From NCBI RefSeq assembly GCF_002251085.2, contig NZ_NOJZ02000001.1, positions 124,001-188,000 on the forward strand: DNA of 64,000 nt. Direction: 5' to 3'. This document shows, piece after piece, positions 19,593 through 29,115 of the stretch. Within the stretch, counting starts at the first letter, position 1; each line of letters opens with the position of its first letter. This DNA comes from Romboutsia maritimum (GTDB lineage Bacteria > Bacillota > Clostridia > Peptostreptococcales > Peptostreptococcaceae). The position numbers and the translations under genes were made by a program. Below the pieces are notes generated by a model, which was given only the letters and a program-made list of their open reading frames with translations, had not been told where the DNA came from and made no database searches.

Positions 19593-21536
19593 CTATTTTA
19601 ATTTTCTTTCTACTTCTTTAGTTATATAAGCTTCTATTATGTCGCCTTCTTTTATATCATTGTAATTTACAAAGCTCATACCACATTCGTATCCATTATT
19701 AACTTCTTTTACATCATCTTTAAATCTCTTTAATGCTGCAAGTTCACCGTCATGAATTATTATACCATCTCTAACAAGTCTAACTTTAGATCCTCTGAAT
19801 ATTTTACCTGAAGTTACATAGCATCCTGCTATTGTTCCTATACCAGATATTTTAAATATTTCTCTGATTTCAGCTTTACCTGTATCTTCATCTCTATATT
19901 CTGGATCTAACATACCTGTCATAGCTGCTTGAACATCTTCTATTGCTTTGTATATTATAGTATATGATCTTATATCAACTTTTTCCTTTTCACCCATTAG
20001 TTCTGCACCTGGAACTGGTCTTACATTAAATCCTATTATTATTGCGTTAGATGCAGCAGCAAGCATAACATCTGATTCTGTTATCGCTCCAACACCACCA
20101 TGTATAACTCTAACTGCAACTTCATCATTAGATAATTTTTCTAATGATTGTTTAACCGCTTGAACTGAACCTTGTACATCTGCTTTTATAACTATGTTAA
20201 GATCTTTTACTTCACCTTCACTCATTTGACTGAAGAATTCATCAAGTGACATTCTTTGGTTCGATTTTAACATTTCTTCTCTAGCTATTTGTTGTCTTTT
20301 TTCTGCTACACTTCTAGCTATTTTATCAGTTGGAACTGATACGAATTGATCTCCACCTTGTGGAACTTCTGATAAACCTAATATTTCTACAGCTGTAGAT
20401 GGTCCTGCAGTTTTAATTCTTTTTCCTTTAGAATTTATCATTGCTCTAACTTTACCACAAGCAACACCTGCAACTATTGGATCTCCAACTTTTAATGTAC
20501 CACCCTGAACAAGTACTGTAGCAACTGGTCCTCTACCTTTATCAAGTTCAGCTTCTATAACTGTACCTACAGCTCTTTTATTAGGGTTAGCTTTTAGCTC
20601 TTCCATTTCTGCTACTAAAAGAACCATTTCAAGTAATGTATCTATACCTTCTTTTTTAAGAGCTGATACTGGAACTGATATTACTTCTCCACCCCAGTCT
20701 TCAACTAATAAGCCTTGGTCAGCTAATTCTTGTTTTACTTTATCTTGATTAGCTCCTGGCTTATCTATTTTATTTATAGCAACTATAAGTGGAACTTCTG
20801 CAGCTTTAGCATGGTTTATAGCTTCTATTGTTTGAGGCATTATTCCATCATCTGCAGCAACAACTAATATTGCCATATCTGTAACTTGTGCACCTCTAGC
20901 TCTCATTGATGTGAAAGCCTCATGTCCTGGTGTATCTAAGAATACTATCTTTTGTCCATTTATTGAAACTTCAGAAGCACCTATATGTTGTGTTATTCCA
21001 CCTGCTTCATTTGAAGTTACATGAGTTTCTCTTATTGCATCTAATAAAGATGTTTTACCATGGTCAACGTGTCCCATAACAGTCACTACTGGTGGTCTTG
21101 GTTTTAAATCTTCTTCTGCATCTTCTTCTATTTCTAATAATGCTTCTATAGCTTCTTCTTCTTCATCAGATTCACCCACTACTAGGTTAAATCCATATTC
21201 ACTAACTACTAAAGATGCTATCTCAAAACTTACTTCTTGGTTTATTGTTGCCATAGTTCCCATTTTCATAAGTTTCATTATTATTTCAGATGCTGATGTA
21301 TCTAATGCATTAGCTATTTCTTGAACTGTTAATTTTCCCTCTATAGTTATGTTATTCCCATCATCTGATACAGCTGTTTCTTCATTTAACATTTCTTTTA
21401 TTAATTCTATATTGTCATTATCTAATTCAGAATTTTGATCCTCTACATTTATATCAAGTTCCTTTAACTTATTTATAAGTTCTTCATTTGATATATTTAA
21501 ATCTTTCGCTATTTGGTATACTCTTGTTTTTGACAC
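19593..21536 (-). CDS. infB: Translation initiation factor IF-2
   Basis: GTPase that brings initiator tRNA to the 30S subunit. A short N-terminal region holds two IF2N modules (about residues 1-50 and 65-115). The G domain has [10 protein letters not shown] near residue 155, followed by DTPGHEAF and NKIDKP, and then domains II, III and the tRNA-binding C-terminal domain. At 647 residues it is a short-form IF-2. The gene lies between the L7Ae-type gene and rbfA in the nusA operon. Confidence 0.98.
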   Translation of the reverse strand: MSKTRVYQIAKDLNISNEELINKLKELDINVEDQNSELDNDNIELIKEMLNEETAVSDDGNNITIEGKLTVQEIANALDTSASEIIMKLMKMGTMATINQEVSFEIASLVVSEYGFNLVVGESDEEEEAIEALLEIEEDAEEDLKPRPPVVTVMGHVDHGKTSLLDAIRETHVTSNEAGGITQHIGASEVSINGQKIVFLDTPGHEAFTSMRARGAQVTDMAILVVAADDGIMPQTIEAINHAKAAEVPLIVAINKIDKPGANQDKVKQELADQGLLVEDWGGEVISVPVSALKKEGIDTLLEMVLLVAEMEELKANPNKRAVGTVIEAELDKGRGPVATVLVQGGTLKVGDPIVAGVACGKVRAMINSKGKRIKTAGPSTAVEILGLSEVPQGGDQFVSVPTDKIARSVAEKRQQIAREEMLKSNQRMSLDEFFSQMSEGEVKDLNIVIKADVQGSVQAVKQSLEKLSNDEVAVRVIHGGVGAITESDVMLAAASNAIIIGFNVRPVPGAELMGEKEKVDIRSYTIIYKAIEDVQAAMTGMLDPEYRDEDTGKAEIREIFKISGIGTIAGCYVTSGKIFRGSKVRLVRDGIIIHDGELAALKRFKDDVKEVNNGYECGMSFVNYNDIKEGDIIEAYITKEVERKLK

Positions 21537-21575
21537 AAGATCACCCCCTATTATATTTTGTTAAATTAATTAATT

Positions 21576-21896
21576 TTATTTGTTCATTGAATTAATTAAT
21601 TCCATTATCTTATCAGAAAATCCTTGATCTTTAATTCCTAAAACCGCTCTTGGAGCTTTCCCTAAAGAAAGTCCTAATTGCAATTTTGTTGAAAAATTCA
21701 CATATGGTATATTTCTAAATGATGACTTATCTTTAAAAAGTTTTTTCGTATTATCTGAAGCATCATCTGCTATTATTACTAATTTTATATTTCCTCTTCT
21801 TAGTTCAAGCAATGTTGAATCATCTCCAGAAACTATCTTACCTGCGCGCATCGCAAGCCCTAAAAATGAGTATATTTTTTCTTCATTATTTTTCAT
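21576..21896 (-). CDS. L7Ae-family ribosomal/RNA-binding protein (YlxQ-like)
   Basis: Small (106 residues) K-turn-binding protein of the L7Ae/L30e family. LGLAMRAGKIVSGDDSTLLELRRGNIKLVIIADDASDN is the family core. It lies between ylxR and infB, as ylxQ does in Bacillus, and its start overlaps the ylxR stop by 11 bases, suggesting coupled translation. The exact RNA target is not known. Confidence 0.9.
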   Translation of the reverse strand: MKNNEEKIYSFLGLAMRAGKIVSGDDSTLLELRRGNIKLVIIADDASDNTKKLFKDKSSFRNIPYVNFSTKLQLGLSLGKAPRAVLGIKDQGFSDKIMELINSMNK

Positions 21897-22161
21897 ATGT
21901 CTCTAACTCCGCAAGTAATTTTTCATATACCTCATCAGATACTTCTATTTTAAAAGCCTTATTTAAAGCTTTTGTTTTTATAGCTTTTTTTAAACATTCA
22001 GAGCTTTTACAAATATAAGCTCCTCTTCCATTTGCTTTACCTGTTAAATCTAAGAATATTTCACCATCTTTGGTTTTAACAATTCTTACAAGCTCTTTTT
22101 TAGAGTCTCTATCCTGACAGGCTATACATTTTCTTTGAGGCACTTTCTTTATTTTTTGCAA
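21886..22161 (-). CDS. ylxR: YlxR family protein (RNase P modulator type)
   Basis: 91-residue RNA-binding protein with the signature RKCIACQDRD and GRGAYICKSSECL. The YlxR family has been linked to RNase P modulation (RnpM) in Bacillus; I infer the same here only by family. It lies 13 bases after nusA and overlaps the L7Ae-type gene, in the conserved nusA-ylxR-ylxQ-infB order. Confidence 0.92.
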   Translation of the reverse strand: MQKIKKVPQRKCIACQDRDSKKELVRIVKTKDGEIFLDLTGKANGRGAYICKSSECLKKAIKTKALNKAFKIEVSDEVYEKLLAELETYEK

Positions 22162-22174
22162 AGACTATCCCTCC

Positions 22175-23221
22175 TTATTCCTGACTTGCTTGAGATTCAC
22201 TCTTTATATCGATTTTCCAGTTAGTAAGTTTTGCTGCAAGTCTTGCATTTTGACCTTCTTTACCTATAGCTAATGATAATTGGTAATCTGGAACAACAAC
22301 TAATGCAGATTTTTCTTCTTCGTTAACTTCTACTTTTACAACTTTTGATGGACTTAGTGATGCAGATATAAATTCTGCTGGATCATCACTATGTTTTATT
22401 ATATCAATTTTTTCGTCTCCAAGTTCATCTACTATATTTTTAACTCTTGAACCTTTTGGTCCTACACAAGCTCCTATTGGATCAATTTTTTCATCAATAG
22501 ATTTTACAGCCATTTTAGTTCTAGAACCAGCTTCTCTAGCTATTGATTTTATTTGAACTATTCCTTCAAATATTTCAGGAACTTCAAATTCAAATAATCT
22601 CTTAACTAAGCCTGGATGACTTCTAGATACTACTATTTGAGGTCCTTTATTAGTTTTCTTCACTTCTAATATATACACCTTTATTTTTTGACCAGCTTTA
22701 TAGTTTTCTCCAGGTATTTGTTCAGCTTGAGTCATTACAGCTTCTATTCTACCAAGGTTTACATATACTATGTTCTTATTTACTCTAGCTACTTCTCCAG
22801 TAACTATTTCATTTTCTTTTTCTAAGTATTCTTTGTATACGATTTCTCTTTCAGCTTCTCTTATTCTTTGAACTACTACTTGTTTTGCTGTTTGAGCAGC
22901 TATTCTTCCAAAGTCCATTGGTGTAACTTCATTTTCTATTATATCTCCTAATTCATAGTTAGGATTAATTTTTCTAGCATCATCTAATTCTATTTCTAAG
23001 AAAGTATCATATAAATCAGATTCATCTACTACTACTCTTTGAGAAAATACTTTTATATTTCCACCTTGTCTATCAAATTCCACTCTTACGTTCTGAGCTG
23101 ATCCAAAGTTCTTTTTGTATGCAGTTAAAAGAGCTTGTTCTATAGTATCTATAAGTATTTCCTTATCTATACCTCTGTCTTTTTCTAATTCCTCGATTGC
23201 TTCTAAAAATTCGTGATTCAT
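22175..23221 (-). CDS. nusA: Transcription termination/antitermination protein NusA
   Basis: RNA-polymerase-binding factor controlling pausing and termination. Domain order: N-terminal polymerase-binding domain (about 1-125), S1 (130-200, GEVARVNKNIVYVNLGRIEA), KH1 with IGACVGPKGSRVKNIV, and KH2 with LSLAIGKEGQNARLAAKL. At 348 residues it lacks the C-terminal acidic repeats of enterobacterial NusA, as is normal in Firmicutes. It is second in the operon after rimP. The operon leader carries a terminator-like hairpin that NusA itself could act on. Confidence 0.98.
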   Translation of the reverse strand: MNHEFLEAIEELEKDRGIDKEILIDTIEQALLTAYKKNFGSAQNVRVEFDRQGGNIKVFSQRVVVDESDLYDTFLEIELDDARKINPNYELGDIIENEVTPMDFGRIAAQTAKQVVVQRIREAEREIVYKEYLEKENEIVTGEVARVNKNIVYVNLGRIEAVMTQAEQIPGENYKAGQKIKVYILEVKKTNKGPQIVVSRSHPGLVKRLFEFEVPEIFEGIVQIKSIAREAGSRTKMAVKSIDEKIDPIGACVGPKGSRVKNIVDELGDEKIDIIKHSDDPAEFISASLSPSKVVKVEVNEEEKSALVVVPDYQLSLAIGKEGQNARLAAKLTNWKIDIKSESQASQE

Positions 23222-23251
23222 CTTTTTTCCTCCCTGTTATTACACATCTAA

Positions 23252-23713
23252 CTAAAACTTTATTGCAAGTCTAATAAGTGCAACATCTTTTTTATTAAAC
23301 TCAACTTCTTCATTATCTATTATAACTTTTATATTCTTATCTTCTGTTAAACCAACTAATTCACCTTCAAGTTGTTTAGTTCCATTCATTGGTTTATATA
23401 ATTTTATCTCAACCTCTCTACCTTGATATCTTATAAAGTCTTTTTCCTTTTTTAAAGGTCTATCAAGTCCTGGAGATGATACTTCTAAGAAGTAATTTTC
23501 CTTTATAGGATCTTTTTCATCTAATATTTCACTTAAGGCTCTACTAACCACTTCACACTCATTTAGTGATATTCCACCTTCTTTATCTATATATACCCTT
23601 AAATAGTATTCACCAGCTTCTTTTACATATTCAACATCTACAAGTTCAAATCCATTGGCATCTGTTATTTTAGATACTAGCTCTTCTATCGTAGTTTCTA
23701 TACTTTTTTTCAT
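23252..23713 (-). CDS. rimP: Ribosome maturation factor RimP
   Basis: Needed for 30S subunit maturation. The 153-residue protein shows the two-domain YlxS/RimP pattern: GFELVDVEYVKEAGEYYLRVYIDKEGGISL, then NYFLEVSSPGLDRPLKKEKDF. It is the first gene of the rimP-nusA-ylxR-L7Ae-infB-rbfA-nrnA-truB-ribF operon, with a good ribosome binding site (GGAGGGAAG). Confidence 0.96.
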   Translation of the reverse strand: MKKSIETTIEELVSKITDANGFELVDVEYVKEAGEYYLRVYIDKEGGISLNECEVVSRALSEILDEKDPIKENYFLEVSSPGLDRPLKKEKDFIRYQGREVEIKLYKPMNGTKQLEGELVGLTEDKNIKVIIDNEEVEFNKKDVALIRLAIKF

Positions 23714-23761
23714 ATTCTTCCCTCCTATTCAGTTGTACATTAAATAGCATTATTAAAATAA

Positions 23762-23788
23762 AAGAGTGAGCACAACAGTCTCACTCTT
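23762..23788 (-). terminator. Hairpin/attenuator in the rimP-nusA operon leader
   Basis: Nine-base stem AAGAGTGAG/CTCACTCTT with a 9-base loop, followed on the minus strand by TTTTATTTT. It lies about 160 bases after polC and about 25 bases downstream of the predicted start of the rimP operon. It can end polC read-through and also attenuate the rimP-nusA transcript. The interrupted U tract suggests a weak, factor-sensitive terminator. Confidence 0.7.
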
Positions 23789-23819
23789 AGTTTCTGCAAA
23801 TTATACTATTTTATATACC

Positions 23820-23848
23820 ACTATACCATATATTAGTTTTATTTGCAA
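23820..23848 (-). promoter_or_regulatory. Sigma-A promoter of the rimP-nusA-infB operon
   Basis: TTGCAA (23843-23848), 17-base spacer, TATAGT (23820-23825) on the minus strand between polC and rimP, upstream of the leader hairpin. Confidence 0.6.
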
Positions 23849-23946
23849 TGTTTTATATTATGTCTACTTTTCTCATAAAGATATATTACTCATTTTAATA
23901 TTAATAATAATATTTCTATATTTTTATTAAATATACTATAATTTTA

Positions 23947-26900
23947 TTAAAATAAAGATAACTGATTTTCATCACTCATATTTTCAAGTGATCCATGATT
24001 TGTAAGAGTTTCTATTACTGTTTTAGATATTTTTGTTTTCTTTCTTAAATCTTCTTTGGATATAAACTCTCCGTTTTCTCTTTCTTTTTGTATATTTAAA
24101 GCTGCATTTTCTCCAACACCTTGAAGTGCTATCATTGGTGGTAACAATGTTTTTTCTTTAATAACTTGGAACTTCTTAGCATCTGATTTATATATATCTA
24201 CAGGTAGTATTTTTATACCTCTTACATACATCTCATACGCAACTTCTAAAACCGTTAACATGTTTTTTTCTTTAGTTGAAGCATCATTCCCTAGTGCTTC
24301 AATTTCATGTATCTTACTTTTTATAGTTTCTTCTCCTTTTACTATTATGTCAGCATCAAAGTCTTCTGCTTTTGTAGTAAAGTATGTCGCATAAAAAGCT
24401 TCCGGATAATGAACTTTACAATATGCTAATCTAAACGACATCATAACATACGCCACTGCATGTGCTTTTGGGAACATGTATTTTATCTTTTGACATGAAC
24501 CTATATACCACTCTGGTACATCATTTTTTTCCATCTCTGATATATGCTCTGGTTTTAATCCTCTACCTTTTCTTACGCTTTCCATTATTGTGAAACTCAT
24601 CTTTGGTGGTAATCCTTTAAATATTAAGTAGTTCATTATATCATCACGAGTAGATATAACATCTTTAAGTCCTACTATATCCTCTATAACTAAATCTTGT
24701 GCATTATTCAGCCAAACATCGGTACCATGAGAAAGTCCTGATATACGCACTAATTCTGCAAAAGTAGTCGGTCTCGTATCTAACAACATTTGTCTTACAA
24801 ACTTTGTACCAAACTCAGGTATCGCAAGACATCCTATAGGACAATTTATCTCTTCTGGAGTTACTCCTAATGCATCTGTAGATGTAAATAAAGACATAGT
24901 TTCTTGGTCATCTAGAGGAATTTTCGTAGCATCTATACCAGTTATATCTTCAAGCATTCTTATAATGGTCGGAACGTCGTGTCCTAGTATATCAAGTTTA
25001 AGTATTCTACCACTTATAGAGTGATAATCAAAATGTGTAGTTATGACACCGCAAGAAGTATCATTTGCTGGATACTGTATTGGTGTAAAATCATATACTT
25101 CTTTATAATGAGGTATAACCATAACTCCACCTGGATGCTGTCCTGATGTTCTTTTTACACCAGTACAACCATTTGCCAGTCTTAAAGCTTCTGCTGTTGG
25201 TACATTTATATTATTTTCTTCTATATATTTTCGTGCATATCCAAAAGCAGTTTTTTCTGCTACCGTACCTATTGTCCCTGCTCTATAAACATATCCTTCT
25301 CCGAAAAGTTCTTCTGTATATTTGTGTATAATTGGCTGATATTCACCAGAGAAGTTTAAATCTATATCAGGCTCTTTATCTCCTTCAAATCCTAAGAAAA
25401 CTTCAAAAGGTATATCATGTCCATCTTTTTTAAGTGGTCGTCCACATTTTGGACAATTCTTATTTGGTAAATCCACTCCAGATCCCCATTCCCCTATTTC
25501 ATAGAAGTATGAATACTTACAATCTTCATTTTCACATATATAGTGAGCTGGAAGTGGATTAACCTCAGTTATATCACTCATCGTTGCAGCAAGAGATGAT
25601 CCAACTGATCCTCTTGATCCAACTAAATATCCATCTCTTAGTGACTTTGTAACAAGTTTTTGAGCTATTATATACATTACTGCATATCCATTGCTTATAA
25701 TTGAATTTAATTCCCTATCTAGTCTTTTTTGAACAACTTCAGGAAGTGGGTCTCCATAAATTCTTTTCGCTTTTGAGTAACACATTTCTCTTAACTCTAC
25801 ATCTGATCCTTCTATTACAGGAGGATATGTATCATCTGGAATTGGCTTTATTTTTTCTACCATATCTGCAATTTTATTAGTATTTTCAACCACAACTTCA
25901 TGAGCTAATTCTTCACCTAAGTATTTAAACTCCTCTAACATTTCATCTGTTGTTCTAAAATGTAAATATGTTTCTTGATCATCTATCTTAAATCCCTGAG
26001 AATATTTAAGTACTTTTCTTAATACAGCTTCATGCTTATCTAAAAAATGAACATCTCCCGTTGCTACTGGTATTTTTCCAAATTTCTTAGCTACTTCTAC
26101 TAATTTTCTATTTAAATCTCTTAATTCCTCTTCATCTCTAACTTCACCTTTTTCAATCATAAATCTATTATTATCAATAGGCATAATTTCAATATAATCG
26201 TACATATCTATTAATTTTTTCATTTGTTCATCTGAAACATTTTTTTTAACTGCTTTAAATATAACTCCTGCTTCACAAGCTGATCCAATTATTATGCCTT
26301 CTTTATATTCTTCTAGAATACTTTTTAGTATTCTTGGGGCTCTATAAAAGTGATTAACATGAGAATCTGATACTATTTTATATAAATTTTTAAGTCCAGT
26401 GTAATCTTTTGCTATTAAAGTTATATGATTTGTTCCTAATTTTTTATAATCTATTTTTCCTATAACTTCATTTACATCACTCAGAGTTTTTGCACCTTTT
26501 TTAAGTAGCATGTCTAAAAATTTATTAAATATATGAGCTGTTGCCTCTGCATCGTTTACTGCTCTATGGTGATTTAAAAGTGGTATTCCCAATGCCTTTG
26601 CTACAACATTTAATCTATGTCTTTTCAAATCTGGAAGTAACACTCTAGCTAAGGCTAATGTATCCACACTTTTATTATTATATTCTAAACCTTGTTCTGT
26701 GCATTTTTGAGAAATAAACCCTGTATCAAATTCTGCATTATGTGCAACTAATACACTATCTCCTACAAATTCCATGAACTTAGGTAAAATTTCTTCTATT
26801 GTAGGCTTATCTCTAACCAAGTCATTAGTTATACCTGTTAGTTCTTGTATTTTATAAGATATATCTTTTTGGGGATTTATAAGTTCACTAAATCTATCTA

Positions 26901-28239
26901 CTATTTTAAAATCTTCTATTTTTACTGCTCCAATTTCAGTTATTTTATCATTTGTATTAGAAAAACCAGTTGTTTCTATATCAAATACTACAAATGTTTG
27001 AGATAGTTCTTTATCATTTGCATATTCTATAATTAAAGAATCATCATCTACTAGATAACCTTCTACTCCATACAAAATTTTTATATCATTTCCTTTAGCT
27101 GCTGACATAGCATCTGGGAAAGCTTGAACTATACCATGATCTGTAACTGCTATAGCTTTATGACCCCATTTTATAGCCCTTTCTACTAATTTCTTTACAG
27201 GACAAATAGCATCCATAGAAGACATTTGTGTATGTGCATGTAGTTCTACTCTTTTACTCTCTGCCTTATCTTTACGTTCAGGCTTACTTTCTTCTCTTAT
27301 TCCACTAATAGTCATTGTAATTTCTCTTTGATAAACATCATAAATTACATCACCTTTAATTTTTAGATATGATCCCTTCTTAACTTTTGCTAATACACTA
27401 TCTTTATTCGTATCATTTAAAAATAGCTTACAACTAATAGAACTAGTATAGTCTGTAACCGCAATTATTAATAAAATTTTTCCATTTCTAAGCTCTTTAG
27501 TTTCAACATCAAAAACTTCACCAACTATTCCAACCGTTCCAGAAGATGCATTAATCCTAGATACATGTTCTATAATTACATTTACATTATCTCCATAAAT
27601 TAAATTTTCATCTATTTCAGGTTTAATTACATATCCTTTTTCTTCTTCTTCATGACTAACTTGATTGACTTCTAATTCTCTAACTTTTTCTTCAATTTCT
27701 CGATCATTTCTTTTTATCAATCTATCAACATTAACTTTTTCATCTATTGCCCTTTCAAGTGTTATATTAAGATCTAGTCCTAATTCTTCACTTAATATAC
27801 TTTTTAAAACATGAACTATATTTTTTTTCATTAATCTATCATAGAATAAGCCTTTAGGTAGTTTTATTTTTAAATTATCCTCTAAACATAAAAATTCAAC
27901 TTGTTTTTTCCATCCTTCTATTGATGGACACAAGCTTTTTAAAATGTATATTATATTAGACCAATATTTTTTTATAATATCTTTATTTGCTTTTCTATCT
28001 AATCCTGTATATCGTATTTTTAATTTTATATTTCTAAAATAATCTAATTTATTCATTAATTCTTCTCTGAAGCTATCCAAAAGTTCATAAGATACTATAT
28101 CCTTTGAAGTTAGGTAAAAGTATACTATTTTATCTTCCTTAAAATAAACTACTCTATTTATATAAACATCTTTCATTTGCTTTAGTAATATGCTATTATT
28201 TATCTCTAATTTATCTAGATATTCTTTTACACTTTCCAT
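23947..28239 (-). CDS. polC: DNA polymerase III alpha subunit, PolC type
   Basis: Main replicative polymerase of low-GC Gram-positives. Order: N-terminal domain, OB fold (about 220-315), first PHP part (HAHTQMSSMDAICP), inserted 3'-5' exonuclease (VFDIETTGFS to NHHRAVNDAEAT, about 420-590), rest of PHP, then the polymerase core. The core includes a four-Cys zinc site (CENEDC ... CPKC) and the metal-binding DIDLNFS. Near-1430-residue length is typical. TTG at 28242 precedes the chosen ATG at 28239, which the AGGTGAT site supports. Monocistronic between a promoter and the leader hairpin. Confidence 0.99.
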   Translation of the reverse strand: MESVKEYLDKLEINNSILLKQMKDVYINRVVYFKEDKIVYFYLTSKDIVSYELLDSFREELMNKLDYFRNIKLKIRYTGLDRKANKDIIKKYWSNIIYILKSLCPSIEGWKKQVEFLCLEDNLKIKLPKGLFYDRLMKKNIVHVLKSILSEELGLDLNITLERAIDEKVNVDRLIKRNDREIEEKVRELEVNQVSHEEEEKGYVIKPEIDENLIYGDNVNVIIEHVSRINASSGTVGIVGEVFDVETKELRNGKILLIIAVTDYTSSISCKLFLNDTNKDSVLAKVKKGSYLKIKGDVIYDVYQREITMTISGIREESKPERKDKAESKRVELHAHTQMSSMDAICPVKKLVERAIKWGHKAIAVTDHGIVQAFPDAMSAAKGNDIKILYGVEGYLVDDDSLIIEYANDKELSQTFVVFDIETTGFSNTNDKITEIGAVKIEDFKIVDRFSELINPQKDISYKIQELTGITNDLVRDKPTIEEILPKFMEFVGDSVLVAHNAEFDTGFISQKCTEQGLEYNNKSVDTLALARVLLPDLKRHRLNVVAKALGIPLLNHHRAVNDAEATAHIFNKFLDMLLKKGAKTLSDVNEVIGKIDYKKLGTNHITLIAKDYTGLKNLYKIVSDSHVNHFYRAPRILKSILEEYKEGIIIGSACEAGVIFKAVKKNVSDEQMKKLIDMYDYIEIMPIDNNRFMIEKGEVRDEEELRDLNRKLVEVAKKFGKIPVATGDVHFLDKHEAVLRKVLKYSQGFKIDDQETYLHFRTTDEMLEEFKYLGEELAHEVVVENTNKIADMVEKIKPIPDDTYPPVIEGSDVELREMCYSKAKRIYGDPLPEVVQKRLDRELNSIISNGYAVMYIIAQKLVTKSLRDGYLVGSRGSVGSSLAATMSDITEVNPLPAHYICENEDCKYSYFYEIGEWGSGVDLPNKNCPKCGRPLKKDGHDIPFEVFLGFEGDKEPDIDLNFSGEYQPIIHKYTEELFGEGYVYRAGTIGTVAEKTAFGYARKYIEENNINVPTAEALRLANGCTGVKRTSGQHPGGVMVIPHYKEVYDFTPIQYPANDTSCGVITTHFDYHSISGRILKLDILGHDVPTIIRMLEDITGIDATKIPLDDQETMSLFTSTDALGVTPEEINCPIGCLAIPEFGTKFVRQMLLDTRPTTFAELVRISGLSHGTDVWLNNAQDLVIEDIVGLKDVISTRDDIMNYLIFKGLPPKMSFTIMESVRKGRGLKPEHISEMEKNDVPEWYIGSCQKIKYMFPKAHAVAYVMMSFRLAYCKVHYPEAFYATYFTTKAEDFDADIIVKGEETIKSKIHEIEALGNDASTKEKNMLTVLEVAYEMYVRGIKILPVDIYKSDAKKFQVIKEKTLLPPMIALQGVGENAALNIQKERENGEFISKEDLRKKTKISKTVIETLTNHGSLENMSDENQLSLF

Positions 28240-28263
28240 CAAATCACCTACCTTAGACTAATT

Positions 28264-28272
28264 ATTATATCA
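28264..28272 (-). promoter_or_regulatory. Extended -10 promoter of polC
   Basis: TGATATAAT on the minus strand gives an extended -10 element (TGn-TATAAT) about 25 bases upstream of the polC start. No good -35 is seen, as is common for extended -10 promoters. Confidence 0.5.
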
Positions 28273-28381
28273 TAGCTATTTATATCATTACTATTTTAAT
28301 TTGGATTAGCTACAAATCTTATGCACTTTAATACTATATATAAAGACTAAAATCTACTTTTATATATAAGGCGGTGTTTAT

Positions 28382-29056
28382 ATGTCTTCTTTTGAAGAAG
28401 TTAACTTTAGAAAAATATTACTTTACTATTCAGAATTAGGAGAAAAAAAGCTTCTTAAAAATTCATTAAAAAAATTAAATATAAATAAAAAAGTATATCT
28501 TCATTACTCAAAAAACAAGAATATTCCTATATGCGCACTGCCTAAACTTAGAATTATTTTAACTTCCAAGCAAGGTTTTTTATCTTTTTGCTACAATTTT
28601 TTCACATTTGCAAATACTTATAGTAATAATAATATTCATATATCATTGCAAAATATAAAATCAATATCTAAATTTGTAATATCACATGAAGTTGGGCATA
28701 TATTAGATCCAGATATATCACTTGCTCGAGTTGAGTATTCTAATATCATATCTAACATTGTTGACAAATTAATTGAATATAATATAGATATTAATGATAA
28801 TAATTTTTATAAATATAATTTACCAACTGATTTAGAAATTTGTGTTTTAGATTTAAAAAAGAACTTAATTGATAGAGAATCAAAGGCTTGGGATATAGCT
28901 AAAACTATTTTAGTTTTCGATGATAAAAATGAAGAACATATTTTTAATAAGATAAAAGAATATGCTTTAGCCACATATAATTTTGGTAATTTAAAAAATA
29001 TAGTTATAGATAATAATTTAGATATATTTTTCAAATATAAAAGGTACTTTGTTTAA
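28382..29056 (+). CDS. Putative HExxH zinc metalloprotein (ImmA/IrrE-like?)
   Basis: One of the few plus-strand genes. FVISHEVGHILDPD (about residues 98-111) has an HExxH zinc motif, and RESKAWDIA about 60 residues later could give the third ligand, a layout seen in ImmA/IrrE-type (M78) peptidases. No signal peptide or membrane segment is visible, so it is likely cytoplasmic. The 224-residue protein starts at ATG after AAGGCGG. It is alone, with no XRE-type repressor partner beside it, unlike classic ImmA. Family placement is tentative and its substrate unknown. Confidence 0.6.
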   Translation: MSSFEEVNFRKILLYYSELGEKKLLKNSLKKLNINKKVYLHYSKNKNIPICALPKLRIILTSKQGFLSFCYNFFTFANTYSNNNIHISLQNIKSISKFVISHEVGHILDPDISLARVEYSNIISNIVDKLIEYNIDINDNNFYKYNLPTDLEICVLDLKKNLIDRESKAWDIAKTILVFDDKNEEHIFNKIKEYALATYNFGNLKNIVIDNNLDIFFKYKRYFV

Positions 29057-29063
29057 ATTTAAT

Positions 29064-29107
29064 AAGGACTATATTGAATTTATATTGTTATAATTCACAT
29101 AGTCCTT
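29064..29107. terminator. Bidirectional terminator between convergent genes
   Basis: Stem AAGGACTAT/ATAGTCCTT with a long 26-base loop lies between the plus-strand metalloprotein and the minus-strand glucosaminidase gene. T-rich sequence follows on the plus side. Confidence 0.7.
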
Positions 29108-29115
29108 GTTTATTC

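Noticed and set aside
28382-29056. Toxin-antitoxin or phage-repressor module with the HExxH protein
   Set aside because: No partner gene, integrase or attachment-site repeat was seen near it.
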